45,112 nucleotides of DNA from Beijerinckiaceae bacterium (GTDB taxonomy: Bacteria > Bacteroidota > Bacteroidia > Chitinophagales > Chitinophagaceae). Shown here piece by piece: positions 24,768 through 33,653 of the stretch (its first letter is position 1; each line of letters begins with the position of its first letter). The position numbers were made by a program, and so were the translations under genes. The notes under the pieces are model-generated. The model was given only the letters and a program-made list of their open reading frames with translations. It had not been told where the DNA came from and did no database searches. Location of the stretch: the NCBI GenBank assembly GCA_903970475.1, contig CAJCIQ010000133.1, positions 1 to 45,112 of the forward strand, written 5' to 3'.

Positions 24768-26333
24768 TTAATCCAGGCCGCCGCGGCGGATGGACTTCGT
24801 TTGCACCGGCCACTCCATTTGCTTGCCGGTTTTCTGATCTACGGGTAGCGTGGATTTTTCGGTCGTGATGGTCTGGGGATCCTCGCTGGCTTCATAGGCC
24901 ATGATGGCCGCCAGGATGGCATTGCTTTGGAGATCATCCCAAATAATTTTGTCGTAGGTATCCCTGTTGGTGTGCCAGGTGTAGATGCCATAAGACCAGT
25001 TCAGGGAGCTCAGGGAAAAGCCGGGGGCGCCTACCGCAACGAAGCTGGCAAAGTCAGATCCGCCCCCACCTGGAGTGCCGGGGAAAGTCGTTTTGATGGA
25101 ATCTTTGATCCAACTGGGTGCTGCATTGAGCCAACGGGTTAGGAAGTCTCCGGCGTGCTGGAAGCCCTGACCGCTGAGGTTCACCACACGACCCGTACCG
25201 TTGTCCTGGTTAAAGAGGGCCTGTAGGTGGCTTACGATTTCCGGATGGTCTTCTACAAAGGCCCTGGAGCCATTGAGCCCTTCTTCTTCACTGCTCCAGT
25301 GCCCAACGAGAATGGTCCTTTTGGGGTGAGGATAAAACAATTTCAAAATCCGCATGGCTTCCATCATGGTGAGGGTACCGGTTCCATTGTCTGTGGCGCC
25401 GGAAGCGCCATCCCAGGAGTCGAAGTGGGCGGAGAGTATGACGTACTCGTCGGGCTTTTCACTGCCTTTGAGTTCCGCAATGGTATTGAAGGTGGGAACA
25501 GGTCCTCTTTCTTTTGATTCTGTATGGATGCTGATCTTGGGATGGGCGCCTGATTGCACCAGGCGATAAAGCATACCATAATCTTCCATCATGATGTCTA
25601 TTGACGGGATGGTTTTGGTATAGGCTAAGAAAATTTTATCTACCCCAAAACCTTGAGACCAGTAGGAGGATACGACGGCTGCGGCTCCGGCCTTTTCCAG
25701 GGCTACAGGCAGGGTTTTATTGGTATACCCCGTCCTTTTGATCATGGCCGTCCAGGCGTCGGTCTGGGCCTTGCGGTCGGCTTTCATTTTATCAAAAGAG
25801 GCAGGGGTGGCAAATTGCTGCCAGTTATCGTCTGGTCTACCCGTTGGTTGGAGCATGGAGACCATGACGAATTTGCCTTTTACTGCTGTGGCCATCCACT
25901 GGGCGTAGGCGGCGCTGTCTGCTAAGTCAGGCAAGGTGATTAACTCAGCAGTGACGGTTTTACCACCCATGTCCGGACACCAGGCAAGCTGGGTAGCTTC
26001 CAGGGTTCTGAGGCGGGGATAAACCATGTCAATATGAGAAACGCCTCTTTCCCATCCCCTCCAGACACCCCATTTCTCTTCATGTGCATCTATACCCCAA
26101 CTTTTGTACTTAGCCAGGGCCCAATCCCTGGCTTTTTCTATCTGGGGGGATCCAACTAATCTAGGTCCGATGGAGTCGAATAATTCATGGGCCAGCAGTT
26201 GGAGCTGGGAATTGTTTTTTTCTTCCTGAACAATCTTATCTATGACCGGATCGCTACTTTGGGCAAAGCCGGAAAAGGAAGAAAGCAGGAGTAAGCCCGA
26301 TACAATAGGGGCAAGGGTTAAATGTTTTCTCAT
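24768..26333 (-). CDS. Secreted M28 family metallopeptidase
   Basis: 521 residues from the ATG at 26333, chosen because it begins the signal peptide (MRKHLTLAPIVSGLLLLSSF, cleavage near Ala24). The frame is open ten codons further. The M28 aminopeptidase domain (about 280-500) has the two-zinc ligands His303 in SAHFDSWDG, Asp315 in GATDNGTG, Glu350-Glu351 in WSSEEEGLNGS, Asp377 and His454. A PA-like insert lies around 130-250. It probably removes N-terminal residues from peptides outside the inner membrane. It diverges from the permease gene at 26396. Confidence 0.93.
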   Translation of the reverse strand: MRKHLTLAPIVSGLLLLSSFSGFAQSSDPVIDKIVQEEKNNSQLQLLAHELFDSIGPRLVGSPQIEKARDWALAKYKSWGIDAHEEKWGVWRGWERGVSHIDMVYPRLRTLEATQLAWCPDMGGKTVTAELITLPDLADSAAYAQWMATAVKGKFVMVSMLQPTGRPDDNWQQFATPASFDKMKADRKAQTDAWTAMIKRTGYTNKTLPVALEKAGAAAVVSSYWSQGFGVDKIFLAYTKTIPSIDIMMEDYGMLYRLVQSGAHPKISIHTESKERGPVPTFNTIAELKGSEKPDEYVILSAHFDSWDGASGATDNGTGTLTMMEAMRILKLFYPHPKRTILVGHWSSEEEGLNGSRAFVEDHPEIVSHLQALFNQDNGTGRVVNLSGQGFQHAGDFLTRWLNAAPSWIKDSIKTTFPGTPGGGGSDFASFVAVGAPGFSLSSLNWSYGIYTWHTNRDTYDKIIWDDLQSNAILAAIMAYEASEDPQTITTEKSTLPVDQKTGKQMEWPVQTKSIRRGGLD

Positions 26334-26369
26334 GTGTTTTCTTAAGGGATCTAAAATAGACAATTCAAG

Positions 26370-26377
26370 TATATTTG
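26370..26377 (+). promoter_or_regulatory. Candidate -7 element for the second ABC permease
   Basis: TATATTTG fits TAnnTTTG and ends 18 bases before the ATG at 26396. The TTG start codon that would extend the permease frame lies inside this element, so that start is unlikely. A TATTTTAG (plus-strand 26351-26358) on the minus strand could serve the divergent peptidase gene. Confidence 0.45.
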
Positions 26378-26395
26378 AGTAAACCCCTCGTCACT

Positions 26396-28816
26396 ATGCT
26401 TTTCCGTTCCTACCTAAAAATCTCCTGGAGAAACCTTTTGAAGGACAAGCGTTTTACGTTGCTCAACGGTATCGGCCTATCCGCCGGCCTGGCCTGTGTT
26501 ATGCTATGTATGCTTTGGGTGCTGGATGAAACCACTTTTGACAAGGGGTTTGAGGGGCAGCATCAGCTTATGCAGGTGATGGTCAATCATAACGACAAGG
26601 GAGTCATCAGTACAGACCATGCTATGAGCGCCACTTTTGGCAGGGATGTGGAGAAGGAATTTCCTGAGGTGGAGGACTTTGTGACTACCGCCCCACCGGA
26701 GTGGTTCTCTGCGTTCAATATGAGTATTCCAGGCGCTCACGGAAGCAGTCCGGAAAATACGGTAGGTGCAAAAGGAAACTTTGTTAGTGACCATTTTTTT
26801 CAAGTGTTTTCTTTCCCCCTGCTTCAAGGGAATGCGCAGGAGGTGTTGGCGGATCCAAAGGGGATTGTGCTTTCTGAGTCCCTGGCGACAAAGTTATTTG
26901 GCGATCCTGCTCACGCCATGGGCCAGGTGATGACCTGGAAATGGTTTTCTTTTTCAAAGGATGTGAAGGTTAATGGGGTGTTCAAAGACATGCCTGCCCA
27001 GACTTCTACGCCTTATGATTTTGTACTGCCGTTAGATGCCTGGAAAGACATTGTTCCCACTAATCCCAATGCCAGGGCCGGTGCGGGCGGACCCTTCATG
27101 ACCTATCTGCGCTTGAAAAAGGGCGCCGACTATGCGACTTTTTCTAAAAGAATGAGCGCGTTTGTGCGCACCCAATTTCCGGATGCCGGCCAAAACGAAT
27201 ATTTCCTGCGGGCCTACGGAGATCAACACCTGTATGATCATTATGAAAATGGGGTACAAACGGGAGGCCGTATTGAATATATACGTTTGTTTACTTTGAT
27301 TGCTACCCTGATCCTGGTGATGGCCTGCATTAATTTCATGAACCTGTCCACGGCCAAGGCCTCTACCAGAATGAAAGAAGTGGGTGTGAAAAAAACATTG
27401 GGTGCGGGCCGGGGCATTTTGGTGGGCCAGTTTTTGGGAGAATCCATGTTGCTGACTTTTGCCTCCTTTTTATTGGCGCTGGTCTGGGTTTGGTTGCTGT
27501 TGCCTTATTTTAATAACCTTACCCACAAATCCATGGGCCTGCCCCTCGTGCCTGGTTTCTGGGTGGGCTGCGCTGCGGTACTGTTGTGCACGGGATTGCT
27601 GGCGGGTAGCTATCCTGCGTTTTACTTATCCAGGTTCCATCCACTGGAAGTATTGAAGGGGAAATTGCCCCAATCTTTTGGGGAGTTATGGGCCAGAAAG
27701 GGACTAGTCCTGTTTCAGTTTACCTTATCCATGATGTTTATGATCGGGGTGTTGGTGATTTACAGACAGATCCGACTGATTGAAACCAAAGACCTGGGGT
27801 ACAATAAGGAACATGTCATGTTCTTTGATTTGCAAGGCAAAGCGGTGGAAAAAAGGGAGGCCTTTATAGGTGCAATAAACAACATTCCCGGCGTGATCAA
27901 TGTCTCCTCGATGATGCGCAGCCCCATATTGCCAGATGGAAACGAAGGTCCGGACATGGGAACTGCACCCCATCCGGAAGCTTCGGGGAAAGGAGATATT
28001 TCTTCCTTTAACCAGATGTCGGTCAATTACAACCTGATCGAAACGATGGGGATACGGATGGCAGAAGGCAGGAGTTTTTCTTCCGCTTATGGGACAGATT
28101 CAGCGGCAGTAGTCATTAATCAGCAAGCAGCGCTGGCCCTTGGTCGTAAGGATGTCATTGGATCCACGGTGCGTATATATGGAAAGGATTACCACGTCAT
28201 AGGTGTCGTCAAGGATTTCCATTTCAATTCCTTGCATGTATCCATCAGTCCCTTTGTATTCAAACTGGCTCCTGACGATAGTTTTATCATCCTGGTCAGG
28301 GTTAGTCCAGGTAAAGAGGGGGATGTGTTGCACCAAATACAGACATTGAATAGTCAATGGAACCCAGGCTATACCTTCAATTACAGTTTTCTTGATGATG
28401 ATAACCTGGCTCAGTATGCCTCTGAACATTTGGTAGGTTCTTTGGCTGGATGCTTTGCCGTACTGGCGGTGGTGATATCCTGTCTGGGGCTGTTCGGACT
28501 GGCTGCCTTCACCTCAGAGCGGAGGAAAAAGGAGATTAGTATCCGCAAAGTATTGGGCGCTTCCACTGCCCATATATTCACCTTGCTTTCCAAGGATTTT
28601 GTTCGCCTGGTCTTGCTGGCTTGTTTGCTCGGATTTCCCTTGTCCTGGTGGTTTATGCACCAGTGGTTGGAGGGCTTTGCCTATAGGGTAAATATAGGGG
28701 TCATGGTTTTCATAGGTGCAGGGTTGAGTCTGCTGGTATTAACCTTGTTCACCGTTGGTTATCAATCTCTCAGGGCCGCACTCACTAATCCGGTAGCGGC
28801 ATTGAAGGCGGAATAA
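26396..28816 (+). CDS. MacB/FtsX-type ABC transporter permease, second copy
   Basis: 806 residues from the ATG at 26396. The frame starts at a TTG (26375) that falls in a -7 element. The layout is the same as the permease at 3264: an N-terminal amphipathic segment and helix (FRSYLKISWRNLLKDKRFTL), a MacB-like periplasmic domain, an FtsX core (about 290-420, with AKASTRMKEVGVKKTLGAGR), a second periplasmic domain, and a C-terminal FtsX core (RRKKEISIRKVLGAST). No ATPase is adjacent. The two permeases are clearly related in plan but strongly diverged in the periplasmic parts. Substrate unknown. Confidence 0.9.
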   Translation: MLFRSYLKISWRNLLKDKRFTLLNGIGLSAGLACVMLCMLWVLDETTFDKGFEGQHQLMQVMVNHNDKGVISTDHAMSATFGRDVEKEFPEVEDFVTTAPPEWFSAFNMSIPGAHGSSPENTVGAKGNFVSDHFFQVFSFPLLQGNAQEVLADPKGIVLSESLATKLFGDPAHAMGQVMTWKWFSFSKDVKVNGVFKDMPAQTSTPYDFVLPLDAWKDIVPTNPNARAGAGGPFMTYLRLKKGADYATFSKRMSAFVRTQFPDAGQNEYFLRAYGDQHLYDHYENGVQTGGRIEYIRLFTLIATLILVMACINFMNLSTAKASTRMKEVGVKKTLGAGRGILVGQFLGESMLLTFASFLLALVWVWLLLPYFNNLTHKSMGLPLVPGFWVGCAAVLLCTGLLAGSYPAFYLSRFHPLEVLKGKLPQSFGELWARKGLVLFQFTLSMMFMIGVLVIYRQIRLIETKDLGYNKEHVMFFDLQGKAVEKREAFIGAINNIPGVINVSSMMRSPILPDGNEGPDMGTAPHPEASGKGDISSFNQMSVNYNLIETMGIRMAEGRSFSSAYGTDSAAVVINQQAALALGRKDVIGSTVRIYGKDYHVIGVVKDFHFNSLHVSISPFVFKLAPDDSFIILVRVSPGKEGDVLHQIQTLNSQWNPGYTFNYSFLDDDNLAQYASEHLVGSLAGCFAVLAVVISCLGLFGLAAFTSERRKKEISIRKVLGASTAHIFTLLSKDFVRLVLLACLLGFPLSWWFMHQWLEGFAYRVNIGVMVFIGAGLSLLVLTLFTVGYQSLRAALTNPVAALKAE

Positions 28817-28880
28817 AAACTTTTTTGGTATTTGCGTCACGTTTTGTCGGGCAATCTGGTTTTATAATAAAACACATATT

Positions 28881-29336
28881 ATGGAACCAAGAATTGCCAT
28901 TTACCCCGACTTATCTAAGGAATACCTTAATGCGCTGTTTAAATTAGGTGGCTACCTGCATCAAAGCCCCTTGGACAGGAAATTAATGGAATTGGTATCG
29001 TTCAGGGTTGCCCAACTCAACGGCTGCGCTTTTTGCCTGGACATGCACTATAAGGAAGCCATTCATCATGGAGAAACGGAACTCAGGCTTTACTCTCTTC
29101 CTGCCTGGAAGGAATGTCCTTACTACACTGCCCAGGAAAGGGCCGTATTGGCCTATGTAGAAGCGGTCAATGAGGGGCCCGTTCCAGATGAAGTTTATGA
29201 ACCCCTTACCGACTTTTTCAATAAGCGGGAAATTGCCGATCTTACGCTAGCCATTGCAGCCACAGGGCTATGGACTAAGTTGAACAAGGCTTTCCTGACG
29301 GTGCCTGGTAATTATGTTGTTGGTCAATTTGCTTGA
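28881..29336 (+). CDS. Carboxymuconolactone decarboxylase/AhpD-like protein
   Basis: 151 residues, all helical, of the CMD/AhpD fold. The redox motif CAFCLDMH gives Cys49, Cys52 and His56, the pattern of alkylhydroperoxidase-like members, so it probably reduces peroxides or related substrates through a disulfide. It is followed after 4 bases by an ECF41 sigma factor. CMD-family genes are known partners and targets of ECF41 regulators, so this is a regulator and target pair. Confidence 0.92.
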   Translation: MEPRIAIYPDLSKEYLNALFKLGGYLHQSPLDRKLMELVSFRVAQLNGCAFCLDMHYKEAIHHGETELRLYSLPAWKECPYYTAQERAVLAYVEAVNEGPVPDEVYEPLTDFFNKREIADLTLAIAATGLWTKLNKAFLTVPGNYVVGQFA

Positions 29337-29340
29337 ATCT

Positions 29341-30291
29341 ATGAATGACTATCAGAAAATTTTGTTTCCCTATGCCTATAACATCCTGGGTTCTTCGGAG
29401 GACGCCAAAGATGTGATCCAGGATGTGATGTCTGCGCACTTCAGTGCCGGGCGCCAGGATATAGCAGACGTGAAAAATTACCTGATCAAAAGTGTGATCA
29501 ATAGATCCATTACGTTTAAAGAGAAAAGACAGCGGCAGTCCGGGCAGCCTCCGGTCTGGCTGCCTGAGCCCATTGCCACGGAGGATGCGGCTGACAGGAA
29601 TATCTATCTCAACGATATTCTGTCCTACTCTTTACTCGTCTTGTTGGAAAGGCTTTCTCCCACCGAAAGGGCGGTATTCATCCTGAAGGAAAGCCTGGAT
29701 TATTCCCACCAGGAAATCGCGGAGGTCCTGGGCATTACCCAGGAAAATTCGCGGAAGCTCCTGAGCCGGGCCAAAGAACAATTGTTCAAGCCAGGGCACC
29801 CGGCGGCCAGCGCTGGAATCGGGCCTAAGGCGGCTCCCGGTCAAGGTTCGAAGTCCGTGTCGCGGAAGATTCTTTCGGGTCGGAGCGGTGGTCCGGCCCG
29901 GTCACTCAGCACACCCCTGGATGCTTCTGCTCCGCATATCCTGGAACGCTATATGGAAGCGATCCGCAAAAGAGATACGCATAGGCTGGAAAGTATGTTA
30001 TACGAAGAGGTTTCTGTGTATGCAGATGGGGGTGGGAAAGTACCCCTGGCTGCTACCAGTTGCTTTGGGGCTGCTGCGGTGGCTGCTTTGCTGATCGATG
30101 CATTCCACCGGTTCCAAACTACGGATGTGGTAACGATGGGGTGGATGAATTATCAGCCGGCTTTCTTGTACCACCGTTCCGGAAAATTAGTGGCTATCCA
30201 GGTTTTTGAATTGAGCCCGGAGGGAAAAATCCTTCAGATCAACAATGTGCTGGATCCGGATAAATTAAAGAGCACTACTATTATTGAGTAG
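29341..30291 (+). CDS. ECF41-type sigma factor with SnoaL-like C-terminal domain
   Basis: 316 residues from the ATG at 29341. The open frame begins earlier, at 29314 inside the CMD gene, but that is unlikely. Sigma region 2 (about 1-65) and region 4 (about 95-150, YSHQEIAEVLGITQENSRKLLSRAKEQL) are standard. ECF41 marks are WLPEP at 73-77 between them, DGGGKV at 229-234, and DPDKL near 305 (NPDKL in the family). The C-terminal SnoaL-like domain controls activity in this group, with no separate anti-sigma factor. An unusual linker of about 45 residues (152-196), rich in Gly, Ala, Pro and Ser, joins region 4 to the SnoaL domain and is GC-rich. Confidence 0.93.
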   Translation: MNDYQKILFPYAYNILGSSEDAKDVIQDVMSAHFSAGRQDIADVKNYLIKSVINRSITFKEKRQRQSGQPPVWLPEPIATEDAADRNIYLNDILSYSLLVLLERLSPTERAVFILKESLDYSHQEIAEVLGITQENSRKLLSRAKEQLFKPGHPAASAGIGPKAAPGQGSKSVSRKILSGRSGGPARSLSTPLDASAPHILERYMEAIRKRDTHRLESMLYEEVSVYADGGGKVPLAATSCFGAAAVAALLIDAFHRFQTTDVVTMGWMNYQPAFLYHRSGKLVAIQVFELSPEGKILQINNVLDPDKLKSTTIIE

Positions 30292-30479
30292 CCGTAGGAA
30301 GGCCCTAAAGTTGTGCCGTCCGCTGAATGGTAAGCAGGGAGTGGTCTTTATACCTGATTGGGTAATGTTGATTTCCAGGGTATCGGGCCCAACCATGATG
30401 GAGGAATAGATATGCGCGGTTACTTGTGGATAAGCGAAAATGGTTCAGTGCGCTACAGAATTTCTTAAGAATTGGGGTT

Positions 30480-30487
30480 TAGGTTTG
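30480..30487 (+). promoter_or_regulatory. Candidate -7 element for the barrel protein gene
   Basis: TAGGTTTG fits TAnnTTTG and ends 22 bases before the ATG at 30510. No TTG is found 19-21 bases upstream. Confidence 0.4.
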
Positions 30488-30509
30488 CAGCTTACTTTAT
30501 AAGCGTGTG

Positions 30510-32924
30510 ATGATCCGACGTATTTTGGTTTGTTTACCCTTGCTGGTTTGCTCGCATTTACTCCTGGGACAATCCCTCAAAGGCTTGGTTGTACATGCTG
30601 GTTCTAAAGGGCCAGTGGAGAACGCCAGTATTTCTTTATTGGATCCGGTTTCCGGCGGGTTGGTTAAAGGTGTGATTGCAGATAGCAGTGGACGATTTTT
30701 ACTGACAGGAGTATCCCTGGGGTCCTACTGGTTGAAGGTGGAAGGTGTGGGCTGTAAGCCGTTGATCAAGCGTAACGTGGTCGTATCGGGGCGTCCATTG
30801 GATATGGGTGTCTTGACCCTGGAGGGCGATGCCGCTTATCTCAAAGACATTACGATTAATGCCGCCAAACCCCTGGTCGAAAACAAGTTGGATAAGGTCG
30901 TGTATAATGTAGCGGGTGACTTGACGGCCCAAAACGGCGTAGCCCTGGATCTGCTCAAAAAGGTGCCTTCTGTTTCTGTAGACATAGATGGAAATGTGGA
31001 GTTGGAGGGGGATGCCAACGTGCGCTTCCTGATCAATGGTAAACCTTCTACCATATTTGGTTCCAGTTTGGCGGATGCGTTACAGAGCATACCAGCCTCC
31101 CAGATACAGCGTATAGAGGTAATGACCAGCCCCGGAGCAAAGTATGATGCCTCCGGCACAGGTGGCATTATTAATATTATTTTGAAAGAAAACAAGGTCC
31201 GGGGCATTCACGGGGTGGCTAATGTTTCGGCGGGTACCAGATTGGAAAATGGATCCTTTGACCTGAGCCTTCGCCAGGGCGCATTTAGTGCAAATGCCTT
31301 TGTCAGTGGGAACGCCCAGCTTTCATCGACTACACCTACTTCCACCCGGAGACAGGCTTATAGTACGACCCTGGATACGGTCAATACCTTCTCCCAAATT
31401 GGATCTACCGTGATAAAACGAAGCGGATACCAGTCAGGTGTAAGCCTTGGTTGGGATCTGGATAAAAAGGACAAGCTTACCGCTTCATTTAACTATAATC
31501 ATTTTGGTAATAATACCTCTGGCAATTTCCAACAGATGCAAGGCATGAGCTTGAGTACCCTTTCTTCGGGTAGTCAGGTAAGCGAACATGCAGCCGATTG
31601 GAGCTTGGATTACAAGAGAACCTTTCGCAAAAAGGACCAGGAACTGGATGCGTTAATTTCGACCAGCACAGGAGGGGACCTTTCCGATTATTATCAGCAA
31701 ACAGCCTATATCGATACTTCCTTAAGCGCTTCTGGTTCCAGGGGGCATAATCCAGGTACAGATAAAGAAACCGATGTGTCCGTAGATTATACCCAGCCTC
31801 TGGGAAAGGGATTTTTGCTGGAAACCGGAGCTAAGGGAACTTTTGAACAAATCCGCAATAAGGTACAAACCGATACGTTGATGCCGGACCTGAGCTATCA
31901 GGCCGATGCTGGTCAGAGCTATGGATTTGCCTACGACAGGCAGATTTATGCGGCTTATATATCTTCCAGCTTTGCTTTTTTCCATGGGTTCCTGGAAGGG
32001 AAGGTGGGGATGCGTTATGAGTTTACCCATACCAAAGCGGACTTTGCCGGGTCTTCCGTTCCGGATAATACTATATGGGCGCCTTCTGGCCTAGTAACCC
32101 ATAAGCTGGACCTGACCCAGACGTTGAAAGTCAGTTATAGCTATAGGATTGAAAGGCCGGATTACGAGGACCTGAATCCTTTTTACAACATCAGCGATCC
32201 CCATAATATCAGTACGGGTAACCCGGATCTCCAGCCGGAAGTGGGCCATAGGATAGAATTGGGGTATAATAAAGATTTCTCCTCCGGGGCTTCGTTGGCC
32301 ATGTCTGCCGTCTATAGGTTCAATACGAATGATATTCAATCTTTCAGCACTTATTATCCAACCTTGGTGGTAGAGGGAACGACTTATTCGGAAGTGACCC
32401 TTTCTCAAGCGTATAATATAGGTTCCCAGACGTTCAAGGGGATTAACTTTTTCGGAAGCCTGAACCTCACGGACAAGTGGAGCCTGAGGTCCAATATTCA
32501 GGCCGGGGATAGGACCAATAAAACACCCGGATTGGAAACGGTAAGCGGGTTTTCTGTCAGAGGGAACCTGAACACCACCTATAAATTCTCTCATGGGCTG
32601 ACGGCAGAGGCCTTCGGCAGTTACATGTCTTCCCAGAAGAACCTGCAAGGCATCAGGCCAGCCTTTGGTTTTTATACCCTGGCCCTTAAAAAGACCTTCT
32701 GGAATAAGAAGGCCAGTGTGGGGCTGACGGCCACCAACCCTTTTACGGAATATATCCACCAGAAGGCGACTTTAAACGGAACCGGTTTTTCCCAATATAC
32801 TTTAAGGTCTGTACCCTATCAATCATTCGGGATTACCTTAAGTTATTCTTTTGGTAAACTGGAATTTAAAGGTAAGGAGCACGAGAATGAACCGGCGGCC
32901 CCTGCTCAGATGGAGGGGAATTAA
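30510..32924 (+). CDS. Outer-membrane beta-barrel family protein, TonB-receptor-like
   Basis: 804 residues from the ATG at 30510 (a GTG lies at 30507), with a signal peptide (MIRRILVCLPLLVCSHLLLGQ). Domains in order are a carboxypeptidase-regulatory-like beta sandwich (about 22-105), a plug-like domain (about 115-220, with VPSVSVDIDGNVELEGDANVRFLINGKPS and YDASGTGGIINIIL), and an outer-membrane barrel of the type called outer membrane protein beta-barrel family 3. The LDLTQTLKVSYSYRIERPDYEDLNPFYN motif is typical. It is probably involved in uptake or outer-membrane sensing. The substrate is unknown, and no SusD partner follows. Confidence 0.9.
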   Translation: MIRRILVCLPLLVCSHLLLGQSLKGLVVHAGSKGPVENASISLLDPVSGGLVKGVIADSSGRFLLTGVSLGSYWLKVEGVGCKPLIKRNVVVSGRPLDMGVLTLEGDAAYLKDITINAAKPLVENKLDKVVYNVAGDLTAQNGVALDLLKKVPSVSVDIDGNVELEGDANVRFLINGKPSTIFGSSLADALQSIPASQIQRIEVMTSPGAKYDASGTGGIINIILKENKVRGIHGVANVSAGTRLENGSFDLSLRQGAFSANAFVSGNAQLSSTTPTSTRRQAYSTTLDTVNTFSQIGSTVIKRSGYQSGVSLGWDLDKKDKLTASFNYNHFGNNTSGNFQQMQGMSLSTLSSGSQVSEHAADWSLDYKRTFRKKDQELDALISTSTGGDLSDYYQQTAYIDTSLSASGSRGHNPGTDKETDVSVDYTQPLGKGFLLETGAKGTFEQIRNKVQTDTLMPDLSYQADAGQSYGFAYDRQIYAAYISSSFAFFHGFLEGKVGMRYEFTHTKADFAGSSVPDNTIWAPSGLVTHKLDLTQTLKVSYSYRIERPDYEDLNPFYNISDPHNISTGNPDLQPEVGHRIELGYNKDFSSGASLAMSAVYRFNTNDIQSFSTYYPTLVVEGTTYSEVTLSQAYNIGSQTFKGINFFGSLNLTDKWSLRSNIQAGDRTNKTPGLETVSGFSVRGNLNTTYKFSHGLTAEAFGSYMSSQKNLQGIRPAFGFYTLALKKTFWNKKASVGLTATNPFTEYIHQKATLNGTGFSQYTLRSVPYQSFGITLSYSFGKLEFKGKEHENEPAAPAQMEGN

Positions 32925-32951
32925 GCTATATTGTAGTAAGAATCCGCTTGT

Positions 32952-33149
32952 ATGTTCGGGATACCCGTCCTTACCATGATCCTAGGGCTCTGGGCTATTT
33001 ATAAAAATAAAGTGGATGATCGAAGCTGGAAAGCGGCCCCGGGCTTCATGTTGAAGAAATTCGCGACATCTGTTATTGTATTGTTTTTTGCCCTTGTGGC
33101 GATAGTCATTAACCTATGCATTGCAATGGCCCATACACCCTTAGATTGA
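32952..33149 (+). CDS. Small two-helix membrane protein
   Basis: 65 residues with two hydrophobic segments (about 3-18 and 37-60) joined by a basic loop. The start is an ATG 27 bases after the barrel gene stop. No family recognised. The next frame follows without a gap, so it may belong with the two membrane genes after it. It could also be a chance frame. Confidence 0.5.
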   Translation: MFGIPVLTMILGLWAIYKNKVDDRSWKAAPGFMLKKFATSVIVLFFALVAIVINLCIAMAHTPLD

Positions 33150-33179
33150 GTGTTCCGTAAATCAGCTTATATTAACGGC

Positions 33180-33653
33180 ATGTATCTCCAACGACTATAT
33201 CGACATCATAAGGGCTGGTTCGCTTTTGTCGTCTTATTTGCATTGGGGCAATTATTCATTTGTGTGCGCAGGGGTATTGTTTGCACGCCATTTTACCAGT
33301 ATGGGATGTATTCGGCGGTAGAGGTGCCGCATCAGGTGTATCATGTCCCTTCAGTCACCGCTGATACCACCACATTGAGTCCCGCTGATTTTTCTGCTGC
33401 GCGCTGGGATATGGTGGTTGAACCTCTGCATCGATTTGAGGAAGCGAACCAGTGGAATCGTCAGATCTGGTCGGCCAATATTCAGCGCTTACTTGGGGTG
33501 AGGGATTCTGTTCCCTATCTGAATGCAGCGTTGTCTTCTGATCAGTTTTTTAACTGGTACAAAAATTATCTTTCGGTTATACTGCATAGACAGGTTCATC
33601 AGATATCATCGATAAAAGACCTGGAATTAGTAGGGGAGGACAGCGCCCAATGA
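33180..33653 (+). CDS. Hypothetical protein with one membrane anchor
   Basis: 157 residues from the ATG at 33180. A GTG at 33150, touching the preceding stop, would add ten residues. It has one hydrophobic helix near the N-terminus (about 14-30, FAFVVLFALGQLFIC), then a soluble part with no known domain. Its stop overlaps the next gene by 4 bases, so the two are coupled and probably act together at the membrane. Confidence 0.7.
   Translation: MYLQRLYRHHKGWFAFVVLFALGQLFICVRRGIVCTPFYQYGMYSAVEVPHQVYHVPSVTADTTTLSPADFSAARWDMVVEPLHRFEEANQWNRQIWSANIQRLLGVRDSVPYLNAALSSDQFFNWYKNYLSVILHRQVHQISSIKDLELVGEDSAQ

Noticed and set aside
26375-26395. TTG start for the second permease
   Set aside because: The TTG is part of a TATATTTG -7 element, so it is upstream of the likely transcript start.
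29840-29865. GGTTCGAAGTCC, resembling a tRNA T-loop
   Set aside because: The flanking bases do not form a T stem or a cloverleaf, and the sequence is in the linker of the ECF41 gene.
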